From Paracoccus aminovorans (GTDB lineage: Bacteria; Pseudomonadota; Alphaproteobacteria; Rhodobacterales; Rhodobacteraceae), in assembly GCF_001546115.1 (NCBI RefSeq), contig NZ_KQ955212.1, positions 12,742-55,166 on the forward strand: a DNA stretch of 42,425 nt, read 5' to 3'. This document shows positions 1 through 7,584 of the stretch, one piece after another (within the stretch, counting starts at the first letter, position 1; every line of letters begins with the position of its first letter). Position numbers and translations under genes: made by a program. Below the pieces are notes generated by a model. It made no database searches. It saw only the letters and a program-made list of their open reading frames with translations, and was not told where the DNA came from.

Positions 1-168
1 GAAAAATCCGGAGCCGATCTTGGCAACATACATGGGCGGCTCCGCCCGACTACACAGGCAGGTCGGCCGTGCCTTCTTCTCGTGCGCCCATGCCAGAATC
101 TGTTGCAGGCGTTCCGCATCGGCGGAAAAGCTGGAATGGCCGAGGCGATAGGTGGGTTCTTTCGTCAT
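1..168 (-). CDS. DUF1173-type protein, N-terminal part only (cut by window edge)
   Basis: This is the first 56 codons of a gene running off the left edge. Its ATG is at 168-166. The sequence matches the start of the complete 400-residue gene at 17512-18714, so it is a second copy, at least in part. It contains the Cys-rich stretch TCLCSR that begins the conserved cysteines of that family. Whether the rest of this copy is intact cannot be seen. Confidence 0.7.
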   Translation of the reverse strand, partial: MTKEPTYRLGHSSFSADAERLQQILAWAHEKKARPTCLCSRAEPPMYVAKIGSGFF

Positions 169-301
169 TCTGGACAGCTTCTATCGTCAAATATGAGATG
201 GGTTGCGACACCGGCATCGACGGAAAAGCCACCTGTCCCGAGGATCACCCCTCTGCGGCGCGGCCGGCGGCACGCGGTGCCCGCCTCGGCGGGCAGACGC
301 C

Positions 302-541
302 CTAGATCGCAGGTTCGCTTTTCTTCTTCGGCTGCGCGGGTCGGATTTCGATGAGGGAAACCATGAAAAACCCGAGGCCGATGCATGCTGCGATGACCAG
401 AAGGGCTAGAAATGTTGGCAAAGCGGTTGGCATAACGTCAAGGCCGAGCAGAAAGAGCAGCAGCACTGTCGGCAATACGACCACCGAAACGTAGGCCACC
501 ATACCCGCCACTCTAGCCAGCGTGTTCATGATAGCTTCCAT
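302..541 (-). CDS. Small integral membrane protein (79 aa), unknown function
   Basis: The product has two hydrophobic segments (roughly residues 9-29 and 36-58) and a short basic C-terminal tail, KKKSEP. I place the start at the ATG at 541 because AAGGGA lies nine bases upstream. In-frame alternatives are ATGs at 562 and 559 and a TTG at 574 that overlaps the stop of the preceding 49-aa gene, so translational coupling is possible. An identical copy lies at 18848-19087. Both copies sit between a 49-aa hydrophobic gene and the DUF1173 gene, which suggests one transcript. I do not recognise the family; a conjugation-region accessory protein is only a guess. Confidence 0.55.
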   Translation of the reverse strand: MEAIMNTLARVAGMVAYVSVVVLPTVLLLFLLGLDVMPTALPTFLALLVIAACIGLGFFMVSLIEIRPAQPKKKSEPAI

Positions 542-570
542 AAAATAATTTCCCTTCATCATGTTCTGTC

Positions 571-720
571 TCAAGCGGTGATATAACCAACCGCAGCTAC
601 GGCGGCGCCGAGGCCTGCAGCGACGCTGCCCATGGGATCGACCGCAGCAATGTCCTGCAGGACGGGCATGAAGACATAGGCGGCCACGCCGGCGATGCCG
701 AGACGGAAGATCAGTCGCAC
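571..720 (-). CDS. Small hydrophobic protein (49 aa), GTG start
   Basis: A GTG at 720-718 is preceded by a strong AAGGAGG five bases upstream. The ATG between them opens a frame that stops after four codons, so GTG is the natural start. The product is Gly/Ala/Val-rich with two short hydrophobic stretches and no motif I recognise. Its TGA overlaps a possible TTG start of the next gene. It diverges from vapB across a 65-bp AT-rich region. The identical second copy is at 19117-19266. Confidence 0.5.
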   Translation of the reverse strand: MRLIFRLGIAGVAAYVFMPVLQDIAAVDPMGSVAAGLGAAVAAVGYITA

Positions 721-785
721 GTCATCCTCCTTGCAAAAGTATATACTGAAAGTTATATATCATCTATACCACAAAGGATAGACCG
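721..785. promoter_or_regulatory. Divergent promoter/operator region of vapBC copy A
   Basis: This 65-bp AT-rich spacer separates the reverse-strand 49-aa gene from vapB. It contains the perfect palindrome AGTATATACT at 738-747, followed by GTTATATATC, a likely site for the autoregulating VapB or VapBC complex. AAAGGA before the vapB ATG is the ribosome-binding site. The same sequence precedes copy B, with its palindrome at 19284-19293. Confidence 0.55.
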
Positions 786-1031
786 ATGGCAATGCTTATC
801 AAAGGCGATGAGATCGACGCGCTGGTCGCCAAATACTGTGCCATGACTGGCGTAAAAAACAAGTCCGAGGCGGTGCGCAAGGCGCTTGCCGCGCAGATCG
901 AGGCGCTTGCCGCCGAGGAACGGCTTGTGGATCGGGTTGGCAGGATCCAGCGCCGCGCGGCCGAGGCGGGGTTCGTCAGCACGGGCGAAGACCTGAAGCC
1001 GTTCTTTGACGAGCAATGGGGCGAGGACTGA
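786..1031 (+). CDS. vapB: VapB-family antitoxin (Rv0623-like), copy A
   Basis: This 81-aa protein starts MAMLIKGDEIDALVAKY and continues with a KSEAVRKAL helix, typical of the short Rv0623/PSK-type VapB antitoxins that pair with PIN toxins. The N-terminal part should bind the upstream palindrome. The acidic C-terminal part (DLKPFFDEQWGED) would wrap the toxin. Its TGA shares one base with the ATG of vapC, so the two are translationally coupled. Copy B differs by one residue (Thr to Met near residue 67). Confidence 0.85.
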   Translation: MAMLIKGDEIDALVAKYCAMTGVKNKSEAVRKALAAQIEALAAEERLVDRVGRIQRRAAEAGFVSTGEDLKPFFDEQWGED

Positions 1032-1456
1032 TGTTCCTGGACGCGAGCGCGGTTGTTGCGGTGCTGCTGAACGAACCAGAAGCGCCCGGTCTGCTGAAGG
1101 CGATGGAGGCCTCGCGCGGCGCGCTGCGGTTCTCGCCGGTCGTGCGGATGGAAGCGACGCTCGCCCTGGTCAGGGCCAAGGTGCAGGCCCGCGGCAAGGG
1201 CCCGGCGGCAGCCGAGGACTTTGCCGCGGCGGCCGAGCTGGTCGACGGGTTTTTCGAGGCGGCCGAAGCGCAAGAGATGCACATCACCACGGGGATGGGG
1301 AAGGAAGCGATGCGGGCGCTGTCGGTTTACGGCAAGGTCGTCGGCCACCCTGCGCAGCTCAATTTCGGGGACGCGCTCTCCTACGCCTGCGCGAAAGCCT
1401 ACCATGTGCCCTTGCTCTACAAGGGCAATGACTTTTCTGAAACCGATCTGGCGTGA
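1031..1456 (+). CDS. vapC: VapC-family PIN-domain ribonuclease toxin, copy A (intact)
   Basis: This 141-aa PIN domain begins MFLDASAVVAVLLNE, whose Asp is the first metal ligand. The conserved Glu lies in the RMEATLAL segment, and the distal acidic site is in NFGDALSYACAKAY, followed by the usual LLYKGNDF ending. VapC toxins are Mg-dependent endoribonucleases that cut tRNA or rRNA; the target here cannot be read from sequence. I chose the ATG overlapping the vapB stop. The second copy (19577-19998) is frameshifted, so this is the only functional toxin of the pair. Confidence 0.85.
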   Translation: MFLDASAVVAVLLNEPEAPGLLKAMEASRGALRFSPVVRMEATLALVRAKVQARGKGPAAAEDFAAAAELVDGFFEAAEAQEMHITTGMGKEAMRALSVYGKVVGHPAQLNFGDALSYACAKAYHVPLLYKGNDFSETDLA

Positions 1457-1466
1457 AGGATCAGCC

Positions 1467-1640
1467 ATGAAGCTATACGTTGCGACATTCTGGAACAGCG
1501 AAGCCTGGGCCGATCTACATGAGGATCCGCGACCTTTCCGCGCTGCCTCGGCCGCGGCCGATGCGGCATTGCTGGCGGGGAAGAGAACGACCAGGCTGCG
1601 CCCGGCTGAAGTTAAAGCGGCCCCCGAAGGGGCCGCATAG
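1467..1640 (+). CDS. Hypothetical 57-aa protein downstream of vapBC
   Basis: This short frame begins 11 bases after vapC with AAGGA at a good distance from its ATG (MKLYVATFWNSEAW). Its last codons include one arm of a strong hairpin. It is absent from the second repeat copy, where sequence diverges just before this point. Coding is plausible from spacing and ribosome-binding site, but no family is recognised. Confidence 0.4.
   Translation: MKLYVATFWNSEAWADLHEDPRPFRAASAAADAALLAGKRTTRLRPAEVKAAPEGAA
1617..1636 (-). terminator. Rho-independent terminator (TTCG tetraloop)
   Basis: On the reverse strand GCGGCCCC-TTCG-GGGGCCGC forms a perfect 8-bp stem with a classical UUCG tetraloop, followed by TTTAACTT. 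It lies six bases past the stop of the 1642-1836 gene and should terminate it. On the forward strand it lies inside the end of the 57-aa gene and lacks a T run. Confidence 0.75.
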
Positions 1641-1641
1641 G

Positions 1642-1836
1642 TCAGAGACCGAAAAGCTTGATGATGAAGGCTGTCAGGCCGGCGATGGCGCCGACGAGGC
1701 CGGTCGCGACGGCCAGCGGATACCAGCGGGCCTCGGCATTGATCTTCGAGGTTTCCGCGATCAGCTTGGCGATCTCGGCCCGCATCTTGTCATCGGCAAG
1801 GGACTGTTCGGCGGTGGTCATGTCGGCGTCGCTCAT
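1642..1836 (-). CDS. Small single-pass membrane protein (64 aa)
   Basis: The start MSDADMTTAEQ follows AAGGAG six bases upstream. The first ~40 residues are hydrophilic and helical (DDKMRAEIAKLIAETSKINAE), followed by one C-terminal membrane segment, LAVATGLVGAIAGLTAFII. This resembles small phage- or plasmid-encoded coiled-coil membrane proteins, but I cannot assign a function. A good terminator follows. Confidence 0.6.
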   Translation of the reverse strand: MSDADMTTAEQSLADDKMRAEIAKLIAETSKINAEARWYPLAVATGLVGAIAGLTAFIIKLFGL

Positions 1837-1885
1837 TGGATGCTCCTTGTGAAATGTAAGCGATGAGACCGAAGATTGCGAGGCT

Positions 1886-1976
1886 CTAGCCGCCCCGCAC
1901 GGTCGCAAGCATGCGGACACGCTGAGTCAGGGACGGCCCGGCACGGGCCGCTAGCAAGGCCGCGCTCAAGCGGCCG
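1886..1976 (-). pseudogene. Possible 3' remnant of an unidentified gene cut by the IS256 element
   Basis: An open frame ends in LTQRVRMLATVRGG and is cut at 1976 by the left end of the IS element. Its codon choice looks coding, but the piece is too short to identify. It lies upstream of, and in the same direction as, the 64-aa membrane protein gene. Confidence 0.25.
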
Positions 1977-3371
1977 CGGTCGTGTCTCGGAAGTGGTGGA
2001 AATTGGACGGCGGCGTAATCTCCGGGTGAGCTGACACCCACCCAACCGGCGGCGGCAACCGCCAGGGAGATCACGCCATGAAGCAGAATACCGACAGCTC
2101 GTCCTTTTCGCTACTGCCCGACGCAGGGGCGTATGATCCGATCGAGGATCGCCTTCGGGCAAATGTCCGTGCCACCATTGAGGCCATGTTCGAAGAGGAA
2201 CTGGCCGACTTTCTTGGACGGCTTCGTTACGGCCGCGGCAACGAGCGGGCCAAGGGCTACCGCCACGGGCATCGCGATCGGCAGCTGACCGGCACATTCG
2301 GCACTGAGACGGTGCGGGTTCCTCGTGCCCGGATCGAGAACGAAGCCGGCAAGATCACCGAATGGCGCTCGAAGGCACTGCCCCGCTACAGGCGGCTGAC
2401 AAAGAAGGCCGAGGCCCTGATCGCGGCGGTCTACCTGGCCGGCACCAACATGCGCCGGGTCAAGCGGGCGCTGTTCGGACTGTTCGAGGGGGCGGTGAGC
2501 AAGGACGTGGTCAGCCGGGCCTGGCGCAAGGTGAAGGTCGATTGGGACGCGTGGTCCACCCGCGACCTGGCCGAGGAGGATATCGTGCGGCTCATCCTCG
2601 ACGGCACCGTCATAAAGACCCGGCTGGACTGCAAGGCCACCAACATCTCGGTGCTGGCGGCGATCGGTGTTCGGCGCGACGGACAAAAGGTGCTCCTCTC
2701 CATCAGGAACATGGGCGGCGAAAGCACGGCTGCCTGGAGCCAATTCCTCGCCGATCTGGACGCGCGGGGCCTGAGGCGGCCCGAGTTCGTAATCGTTGAC
2801 GGCGCCCCCGGCCTTGAAGCCGCGCTTGTGGCACTCTGGGGCGAGGATCTGGCCATTCAACGCTGCACGGTTCACAAGCACCGCAACCTGCTCGGCCACG
2901 CGCCCAAGCGCCTGCACGACGAGCTGAGCGAAGACTACCGCGACATGATCTACGCCGACAGCGCGGCCGAGATCGAGACGCGCCGCAAGGCCTTCCTCCG
3001 CAAGTGGAAGCTCAAGTGCCGGGCCGTGGCCGATAGCCTCGAGGAGGCCGGCGATCGCCTCTTCAGCTTCACCCGCCTCGATCCGTCGCAATGGAAGTCG
3101 GCACGGACCACCAACGCCATTGAGCGTCTGAACGAGGAGTTCCGCCGCCGCATCAAGACCCAGACCGTGCTGCCCTGCGCCGAGACCGTGCCGATGCTGC
3201 TCTGGGCGCTCTTGGCGTCAGGGCAGATCCAGATGCGAAAGGTCGATGGCTGGGAAACCCTTTCTCAGCCTCTCGTGCCGATGTCCCTTGACCTCGCGGC
3301 CTGCCTGGAGCCAATGTCACATGCCCGGAGCCCGCTGCTCGGCAATTTCCACCACATTCGCGACACGACCG
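1977..3371 (+). mobile_element. IS256-family insertion sequence with 29-bp terminal inverted repeats
   Basis: The left end at 1977-2005 begins CGGTCGTGTCTCGG. The reverse complement of the right end at 3343-3371 begins CGGTCGTGTCGCGA. The two agree at 26 of 29 positions. The element is 1395 bp and carries one transposase gene. No target-site duplication is visible (AGCGGCCG on the left, GACCCTAC on the right), which suggests recombination after insertion. Confidence 0.85.
2078..3301 (+). CDS. IS256-family (mutator-type) transposase lacking its own stop codon
   Basis: This is a roughly 408-residue transposase of the mutator-type DDE superfamily, which excises and inserts the element. Visible features are the KGYRHGHRDR region, the catalytic Asp in LILDGTVIK, a second Asp in VIVDGAPGLEAAL, the QRCTVHKHRN motif, and the final Glu region TTNAIERLNEEFRRR. 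The usual family ending (MSLDLAA) reaches 3301, but a Cys codon TGC stands where a stop is expected. The frame therefore continues through the IS end into the oleate hydratase gene and closes only at 5356. Whether a fusion protein is made is unknown. Confidence 0.85.
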
Positions 3372-3391
3372 GACCCTACAGGAGAAAGCAA

Positions 3392-5356
3392 TTGAGCGAC
3401 GAAACACAAAAGCCCTTCAAGGTCGAAAACGATACCACCGCAGGCTACTGGTCGAACAATCCTGCCAATACCATGCCCATTCCCGACATGATGGGCGCCT
3501 ACATGCGCAATCGCCCTTATCCGGGCAATCAGGTCGAGGGTCGCAAGGCGTGGATCGTGGGCAGCGGTATCGCCGGCCTTGCGGCTGCTTTCTACATGAT
3601 CCGCGACGGCGGCATGAAGGGTCAGGACATTACCGTTCTGGATGCGCTGGACGTGACGGGCGGGTCACTTGATGGTGCTGGAAATGCCGAGGATGGCTAT
3701 ATCATCCGTGGCGGCCGCGAAATGAATTTCAATTACGACAATCTGTGGGACATGTTTCAGGACGTGCAAGCACTGGAACTGCCCGAGGGTTACAGCGTTC
3801 TGGATGAATATCGCCTGCTCAACGACAACGATTCCAACTGGTCCAAATCGCGCCTGATGCACAAGCAGGGCGAGGTCAAGGATTTCTCGACCTTTGGCTT
3901 GACCCGGTCCCAGCAATGGGAACTGATCCGGCTGATGCTGAAACGCAAAGAGGATCTGGATGACCTGACCATTGAGCAGTATTTCAGCAAAGATTTTCTG
4001 CAGACCAATTTCTGGTTTCTCTGGCGCTCGATGTTCGCATTCGAGAATTGGCAGAGCGCCTTGGAAATGAAGCTGTATATCCATCGCTTTCTGGACTCGA
4101 TCGACGGTTTTGCCGACATGTCCTGTCTGGTCTTCCCGAAATACAATCAGCACGACACCTTCGTCAAACCGCTGGTCGAGCATCTGAAAAAGCACGGCGT
4201 GCAAGTCCAGTTCGGGACACGCGTCTATGATCTGGAAATGTCCGAAGACGGTGACAAGCGCACGGTGACCGGCATTTTGGCAAAAGTGAACGGCGCCGAT
4301 GAGCGTATCGCGGTCAGGAACACCGATATCGTGATCGCGCTGACCGGGTCGATGACCGAAGGCACGGCTTACGGCGATATGGATAACGCGCCGGTCTTGG
4401 ATCGCGGCCGTGCCGATCCCGGCCCGGACAGCGACTGGGCGTTGTGGAAGAACCTTGCCGCCAAATCGCCAGTCTTTGGAAAACCGCAGAAATTCTATGG
4501 CAATGTCGACAAGTCGATGTGGGAATCGGCGACGCTGACCTGCAAACCCTCACCCCTGGTCGAGCGGCTGCGCGAGTTGTCGATCAACGACCCCTATTCG
4601 GGCAAGACGGTGACGGGCGGCATCATCACCTTCACCGACTCGAACTGGGTCATGAGCGTGACCTGCAACCGGCAGCCTCACTTCCCCGGTCAACCCGGCG
4701 ATACGCTGGTGCTGTGGGTCTATGGCCTCTTGATGGACAAGGCCGGCAACCGCGTCGCCAAGACCATGCCTGAATGCACCGGCCGCGAGATCCTGCAGGA
4801 GCTGTGCCATCACTTGGGCATCCCCGAGGATCAGTTCGATGCGGTCGCAGCCAACACCAAGGTCAGGCTGGCCTTGATGCCTTACATCACCTCGATGTTC
4901 ATGCCGCGCGCGGCGGGCGACCGCCCGCATGTCGTCCCCGCAGGCTCAACCAACCTTGGTCTGGTCGGTCAGTTCGTCGAAACAGCAAACGACATCGTCT
5001 TCACGATGGACAGCTCGATCCGCACGGCGCGGGTGGCAGTCTATTCGCTTCTGGGCCTGCGCAAGCAGGTGCCCGATGTCAGCCCCGTCCAGTATGACAT
5101 CCGCACGTTGCTGAAGGCGGCCCGCACCGTCAATAACAACGAGCCTTTCCCCGGTGAGCGTCTGCTGCATCGGTTGCTGGGCAAGACATACTACGCCCAT
5201 ATTCTGCCGCCGCTGCCAGACCGCAATCAGGGCACGCGTGAGGCCGCCGAAGCCGAGTTGAAGACCATCTTTGGCAACGTGGGACAGGCGCCCGCATTGA
5301 TCGGGGGATGGCTGCAAAAGATCCGCGACGAGTTCAAACTTCTCAAGGGGCGGTAA
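3392..5356 (+). CDS. ohyA: Oleate hydratase (FAD-dependent fatty acid double-bond hydratase)
   Basis: Oleate hydratases (myosin-cross-reactive antigen family) add water to the cis-9 double bond of unsaturated fatty acids, giving 10-hydroxy acids. The FAD-binding Rossmann motif VGSGIAGLAAAFYMIRD lies near residue 50, followed by a typical GGSLDG and the GGREMNFNYDNLWD segment that is a hallmark of the family. The NRQPHFPGQPGDTLVLWVYG and PYITSMFMPR segments also fit. I chose TTG 3392 as start because AGGAGA lies seven bases upstream, giving 654 aa, a normal length. The gene begins 20 bp beyond the IS256 right end and is in frame with the transposase. Its native promoter has been displaced by the IS, so expression probably depends on IS-borne transcription. 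Confidence 0.9.
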   Translation: MSDETQKPFKVENDTTAGYWSNNPANTMPIPDMMGAYMRNRPYPGNQVEGRKAWIVGSGIAGLAAAFYMIRDGGMKGQDITVLDALDVTGGSLDGAGNAEDGYIIRGGREMNFNYDNLWDMFQDVQALELPEGYSVLDEYRLLNDNDSNWSKSRLMHKQGEVKDFSTFGLTRSQQWELIRLMLKRKEDLDDLTIEQYFSKDFLQTNFWFLWRSMFAFENWQSALEMKLYIHRFLDSIDGFADMSCLVFPKYNQHDTFVKPLVEHLKKHGVQVQFGTRVYDLEMSEDGDKRTVTGILAKVNGADERIAVRNTDIVIALTGSMTEGTAYGDMDNAPVLDRGRADPGPDSDWALWKNLAAKSPVFGKPQKFYGNVDKSMWESATLTCKPSPLVERLRELSINDPYSGKTVTGGIITFTDSNWVMSVTCNRQPHFPGQPGDTLVLWVYGLLMDKAGNRVAKTMPECTGREILQELCHHLGIPEDQFDAVAANTKVRLALMPYITSMFMPRAAGDRPHVVPAGSTNLGLVGQFVETANDIVFTMDSSIRTARVAVYSLLGLRKQVPDVSPVQYDIRTLLKAARTVNNNEPFPGERLLHRLLGKTYYAHILPPLPDRNQGTREAAEAELKTIFGNVGQAPALIGGWLQKIRDEFKLLKGR

Positions 5357-5393
5357 CGCCCCCCCGCAGCCTGACATGACGCTGCCTGCACCT

Positions 5394-5474
5394 TTACCGC
5401 GTCCTCGCGCTCGTCCGTGCCAGCCGCGCAGTCCCATCCCGAAACTCAGGCGTCGGTCTGTTGCCGTTTCCCAT
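5394..5474 (-). pseudogene. 5' stub of an IS3-family orfA
   Basis: On the reverse strand, AAGAGG precedes an ATG at 5474 that opens a frame with RPTPEFRDGTARLA, the usual start of IS3-family OrfA proteins. It ends at a stop after 26 codons, so only the beginning survives. The rest of 5357-5737 shows no convincing gene. Confidence 0.4.
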
Positions 5475-5737
5475 AGAACACCTCTTGGTTCCTCAGTTGG
5501 TGCTCTCCACATTTTCCGGGCAAATCCAAGCCATCGAGTGCTGGGACTGGGCACCTGGATGGCTCGCCGATCCCTGCGCGCCAGATGCCTGCCGAATTCG
5601 ACTGCGGAAGCCATAGTCTGACGCCATTGTATCCGATGTGATCCGCAGCGTGGCCTATACTTGTCTGGCCGACGATATTGGATGGGTCGCGCCAGTGTCA
5701 CATGGCAACCACCTGACGCCACCACTCCTGCATCTCA

Positions 5738-5950
5738 TCAGGCGATGCCCAGCACTCGTGGCATGTCTGTCTGCGAACGAACGAGACGCTCTGACACCTG
5801 TCGCCCAGCCGAAAGCACACGCAAATGCCCTGTGCCCCCTGCGACCAGCGAAGAAATATCGGGCGCCTCGGCGATCAGAAGATCGGCGCGTGCGCCCACT
5901 CGAAGCCCGACGTCCGACAATCCCATCAGTCTGGCCGGGGTCTCGGACAC
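5738..5950 (-). pseudogene. C-terminal remnant of an amidohydrolase (cytosine deaminase-like)
   Basis: The frame encodes PARLMGLSDVGLRVGARADLL...RVLSAGRQV, the ending typical of metal-dependent amidohydrolases of the cytosine deaminase/CodA type: an NPA-like helix, then the small beta-sandwich with GARADL. Everything upstream was replaced by the IS3 element whose left end begins at 5951. It cannot encode an active enzyme. Confidence 0.65.
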
Positions 5951-6016
5951 TGGAGTGCCCCCACTGAAGTGGTCCACCCACTGGGATAGAAATATCCTGT
6001 TCAGGAGGACCATCAG

Positions 6017-6295
6017 ATGGCAGGCAAGCGAGACAAACCGGAAGACATCGTTCTGAAGCTTCGACAGATTGAAGTGCTTCATGGACAGGGAATGGCAATT
6101 TCCGACGCGGTGCGGCAGATCGGCGTGACCGAGCCGACGTATTATCGCTGGCGCAAGCAGTATGGCGGCATGAACCGGGATCAGCTGAAGCGTCTCAAGG
6201 AGCTTGAGGCGGAGAACCAGCGGTTGCGGCGCGCGGTGTCAGATCTGACCTTGGACAAGATGATCCTGAGCGAGGCTGCACGGGGAAACTTCTAA
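6017..6295 (+). CDS. IS3-family transposase OrfA (helix-turn-helix)
   Basis: This 92-aa protein contains the IS3 helix-turn-helix (AISDAVRQIGVTEPTYYRWRKQYGG, residues ~31-55). A leucine-zipper-like coiled coil follows (LKRLKELEAENQRLRRAVSDL). AGGAGG lies upstream of the ATG. It binds the IS ends and supplies the N-terminus of the OrfAB transposase when ribosomes shift by -1 near its end. Confidence 0.88.
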   Translation: MAGKRDKPEDIVLKLRQIEVLHGQGMAISDAVRQIGVTEPTYYRWRKQYGGMNRDQLKRLKELEAENQRLRRAVSDLTLDKMILSEAARGNF

Positions 6296-7143
6296 GCCCT
6301 TCGCGCCGTCGCCAGTGCATTGACCATGTGCGGCAGGCGCTCGGCATATCCGAGCGCCGCGCCTGCCGCATCCTCGGGCAGCACCGCTCGACGCAACGCA
6401 AGGTTCCTTGCGGCGCCCCGGACGAAGAACGGCTGACGGAAGACATCATCACGCTCGCTCGCACCTACGGGCGATATGGCTATCGGATGATCACCGGATT
6501 GCTGAACAACGCCGGTTGGCATGTAAATCATAAACGCGTGGAACGGATATGGCGGCGTGAAGGGCTGAAGGTCCCGCAAAAGCAGGCAAAGAAGGGTCGG
6601 CTCTGGTTGAACGACGGGTCCTGCGTCCGTCTCCGGCCGGAGCACCCGAACCACGTCTGGTCCTATGATTTCGTTCAGGACCGGACACATGACGGACGGC
6701 TGTTTCGGACGCTCAATATCATCGACGAATTCACGAAGGAGGCGCTGGTGATCCGTGTAAACCGCAGGCTCAATTCCACCGACGTAATCGACGCCCTGAC
6801 GGATCTGTTCATCTTGCGTGGCCCGCCTGCGTTCATAAGGTCCGACAATGGCGCGGAATTCATTGCCAAGAAGGTGCAGGGCTGGATCGGCGCAGTTGGT
6901 GCCAAGACCGCGTTCATCGAGCCGGGTTCACCCTGGGAGAACGGGTATTGCGAGAGATTCAACGCTCGATTCCGCGACGAACTCCTGGATGCAGAAGTCT
7001 TCTATTCGCTCAGGGAGGCCCAGATCCTCATCGAGCGATGGCGCCGCCACTACAACACTGTCAGGCCGCACAGCTCCCTGGGATACCGCCCACCCGCACC
7101 GGAAGCCGTCATCCCAATAGACCAGCGGCCGACGATGCACTAA
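6292..7143 (+). CDS. IS3-family transposase OrfB (DDE integrase domain)
   Basis: The frame is in the -1 register to orfA and is open from before 6292 (LSPSRRRQCIDHVRQALGIS), so it is probably made as an OrfAB fusion. An internal GTG at 6328 is the first start-like codon. It has the HTH_21 region (RTYGRYGYRMITGLL) and an rve integrase core. The catalytic acids are Asp in WSYDFVQDRT, Asp in FIRSDNGAEF and Glu in PGSPWENGYCERFN. The DDE triad is complete and the C-terminal YNTVRPHSSLGYRPP is typical, so the element may be active. Confidence 0.88.
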   Translation, partial: LSPSRRRQCIDHVRQALGISERRACRILGQHRSTQRKVPCGAPDEERLTEDIITLARTYGRYGYRMITGLLNNAGWHVNHKRVERIWRREGLKVPQKQAKKGRLWLNDGSCVRLRPEHPNHVWSYDFVQDRTHDGRLFRTLNIIDEFTKEALVIRVNRRLNSTDVIDALTDLFILRGPPAFIRSDNGAEFIAKKVQGWIGAVGAKTAFIEPGSPWENGYCERFNARFRDELLDAEVFYSLREAQILIERWRRHYNTVRPHSSLGYRPPAPEAVIPIDQRPTMH

Positions 7144-7177
7144 CAATCAACCCGGACCACTCGGTGGGGGCAGTCCA

Positions 7178-7499
7178 GCCCTGTTGGGCAGCTTGCCGGC
7201 GGCAGAATGGCTGCTGGGCGACCGTGGCTATGATGCCGATTGGTTCAGAGATGCGTTGAAAGACAAGGGGATTAAGCCCTGCATACCGGGACGGAAGTCC
7301 CGTGGAAAACCCGTCAAGTATGACAAGCGCCGCTACAAACGCCGCAACCGGATCGAGATCATGTTCGGGCGGCTGAAGGACTGGCGACGGGTCGCAACCC
7401 GTTACGACAGATGCCCGAAGGTCTTCCTCTCAGCCATCGCCCTCGCCGCAACCGTCATGTTCTGGCTATGAATCGAGAACGAGATGCCGTAACGGGGCC
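7178..7499 (+). mobile_element. IS5-family 3' fragment
   Basis: This fragment encodes the last ~96 residues of an IS5-family transposase (LLGSLPAAEWLLGDRGYDADW ... ALAATVMFWL). It is almost identical to the reverse-strand copy at 15436-15757; one visible change is Ala to Thr near the end. Similarity ends at 7499 with GCCGTAACGGGGCC, taken as the IS terminus. The 5' part was lost at the IS3 junction. The N-terminal DDE acids are missing, so it is inactive. Confidence 0.8.
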
Positions 7500-7584
7500 T
7501 GCGTCGCGACCCGCCCGTTACCGTTGCAAGATTGAGGGCAAGCTGGCGCCATTCCCGTATCGGATCTACATGGAGGACTGCGGG

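Larger units (their letters stand above)
1..1438. repeat. Direct repeat copy A (about 1.44 kb)
   Basis: Positions 1-1438 correspond to 18547-19980 in the same orientation (offset 18546). By eye the first ~980 bases are identical. From about 985 on, through the toxin gene, the copies differ by about a dozen substitutions and one 4-bp deletion. Similarity stops just before the toxin stop codon. The left limit lies outside the window. Confidence 0.95.
5951..7177 (+). mobile_element. IS3-family element (IS407 group)
   Basis: The left end TGGAGTGCCCCCACTGAAG at 5951 matches the reverse complement of the right end, TGGACTGCCCCCACCGAG, ending at 7177. The 1227-bp element carries orfA and orfB in adjacent frames. 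No 4-bp target duplication is present (ACAC on the left, GCCC on the right). The left flank is an amidohydrolase remnant and the right flank an IS5 fragment, so flanking DNA has been rearranged. Confidence 0.85.
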
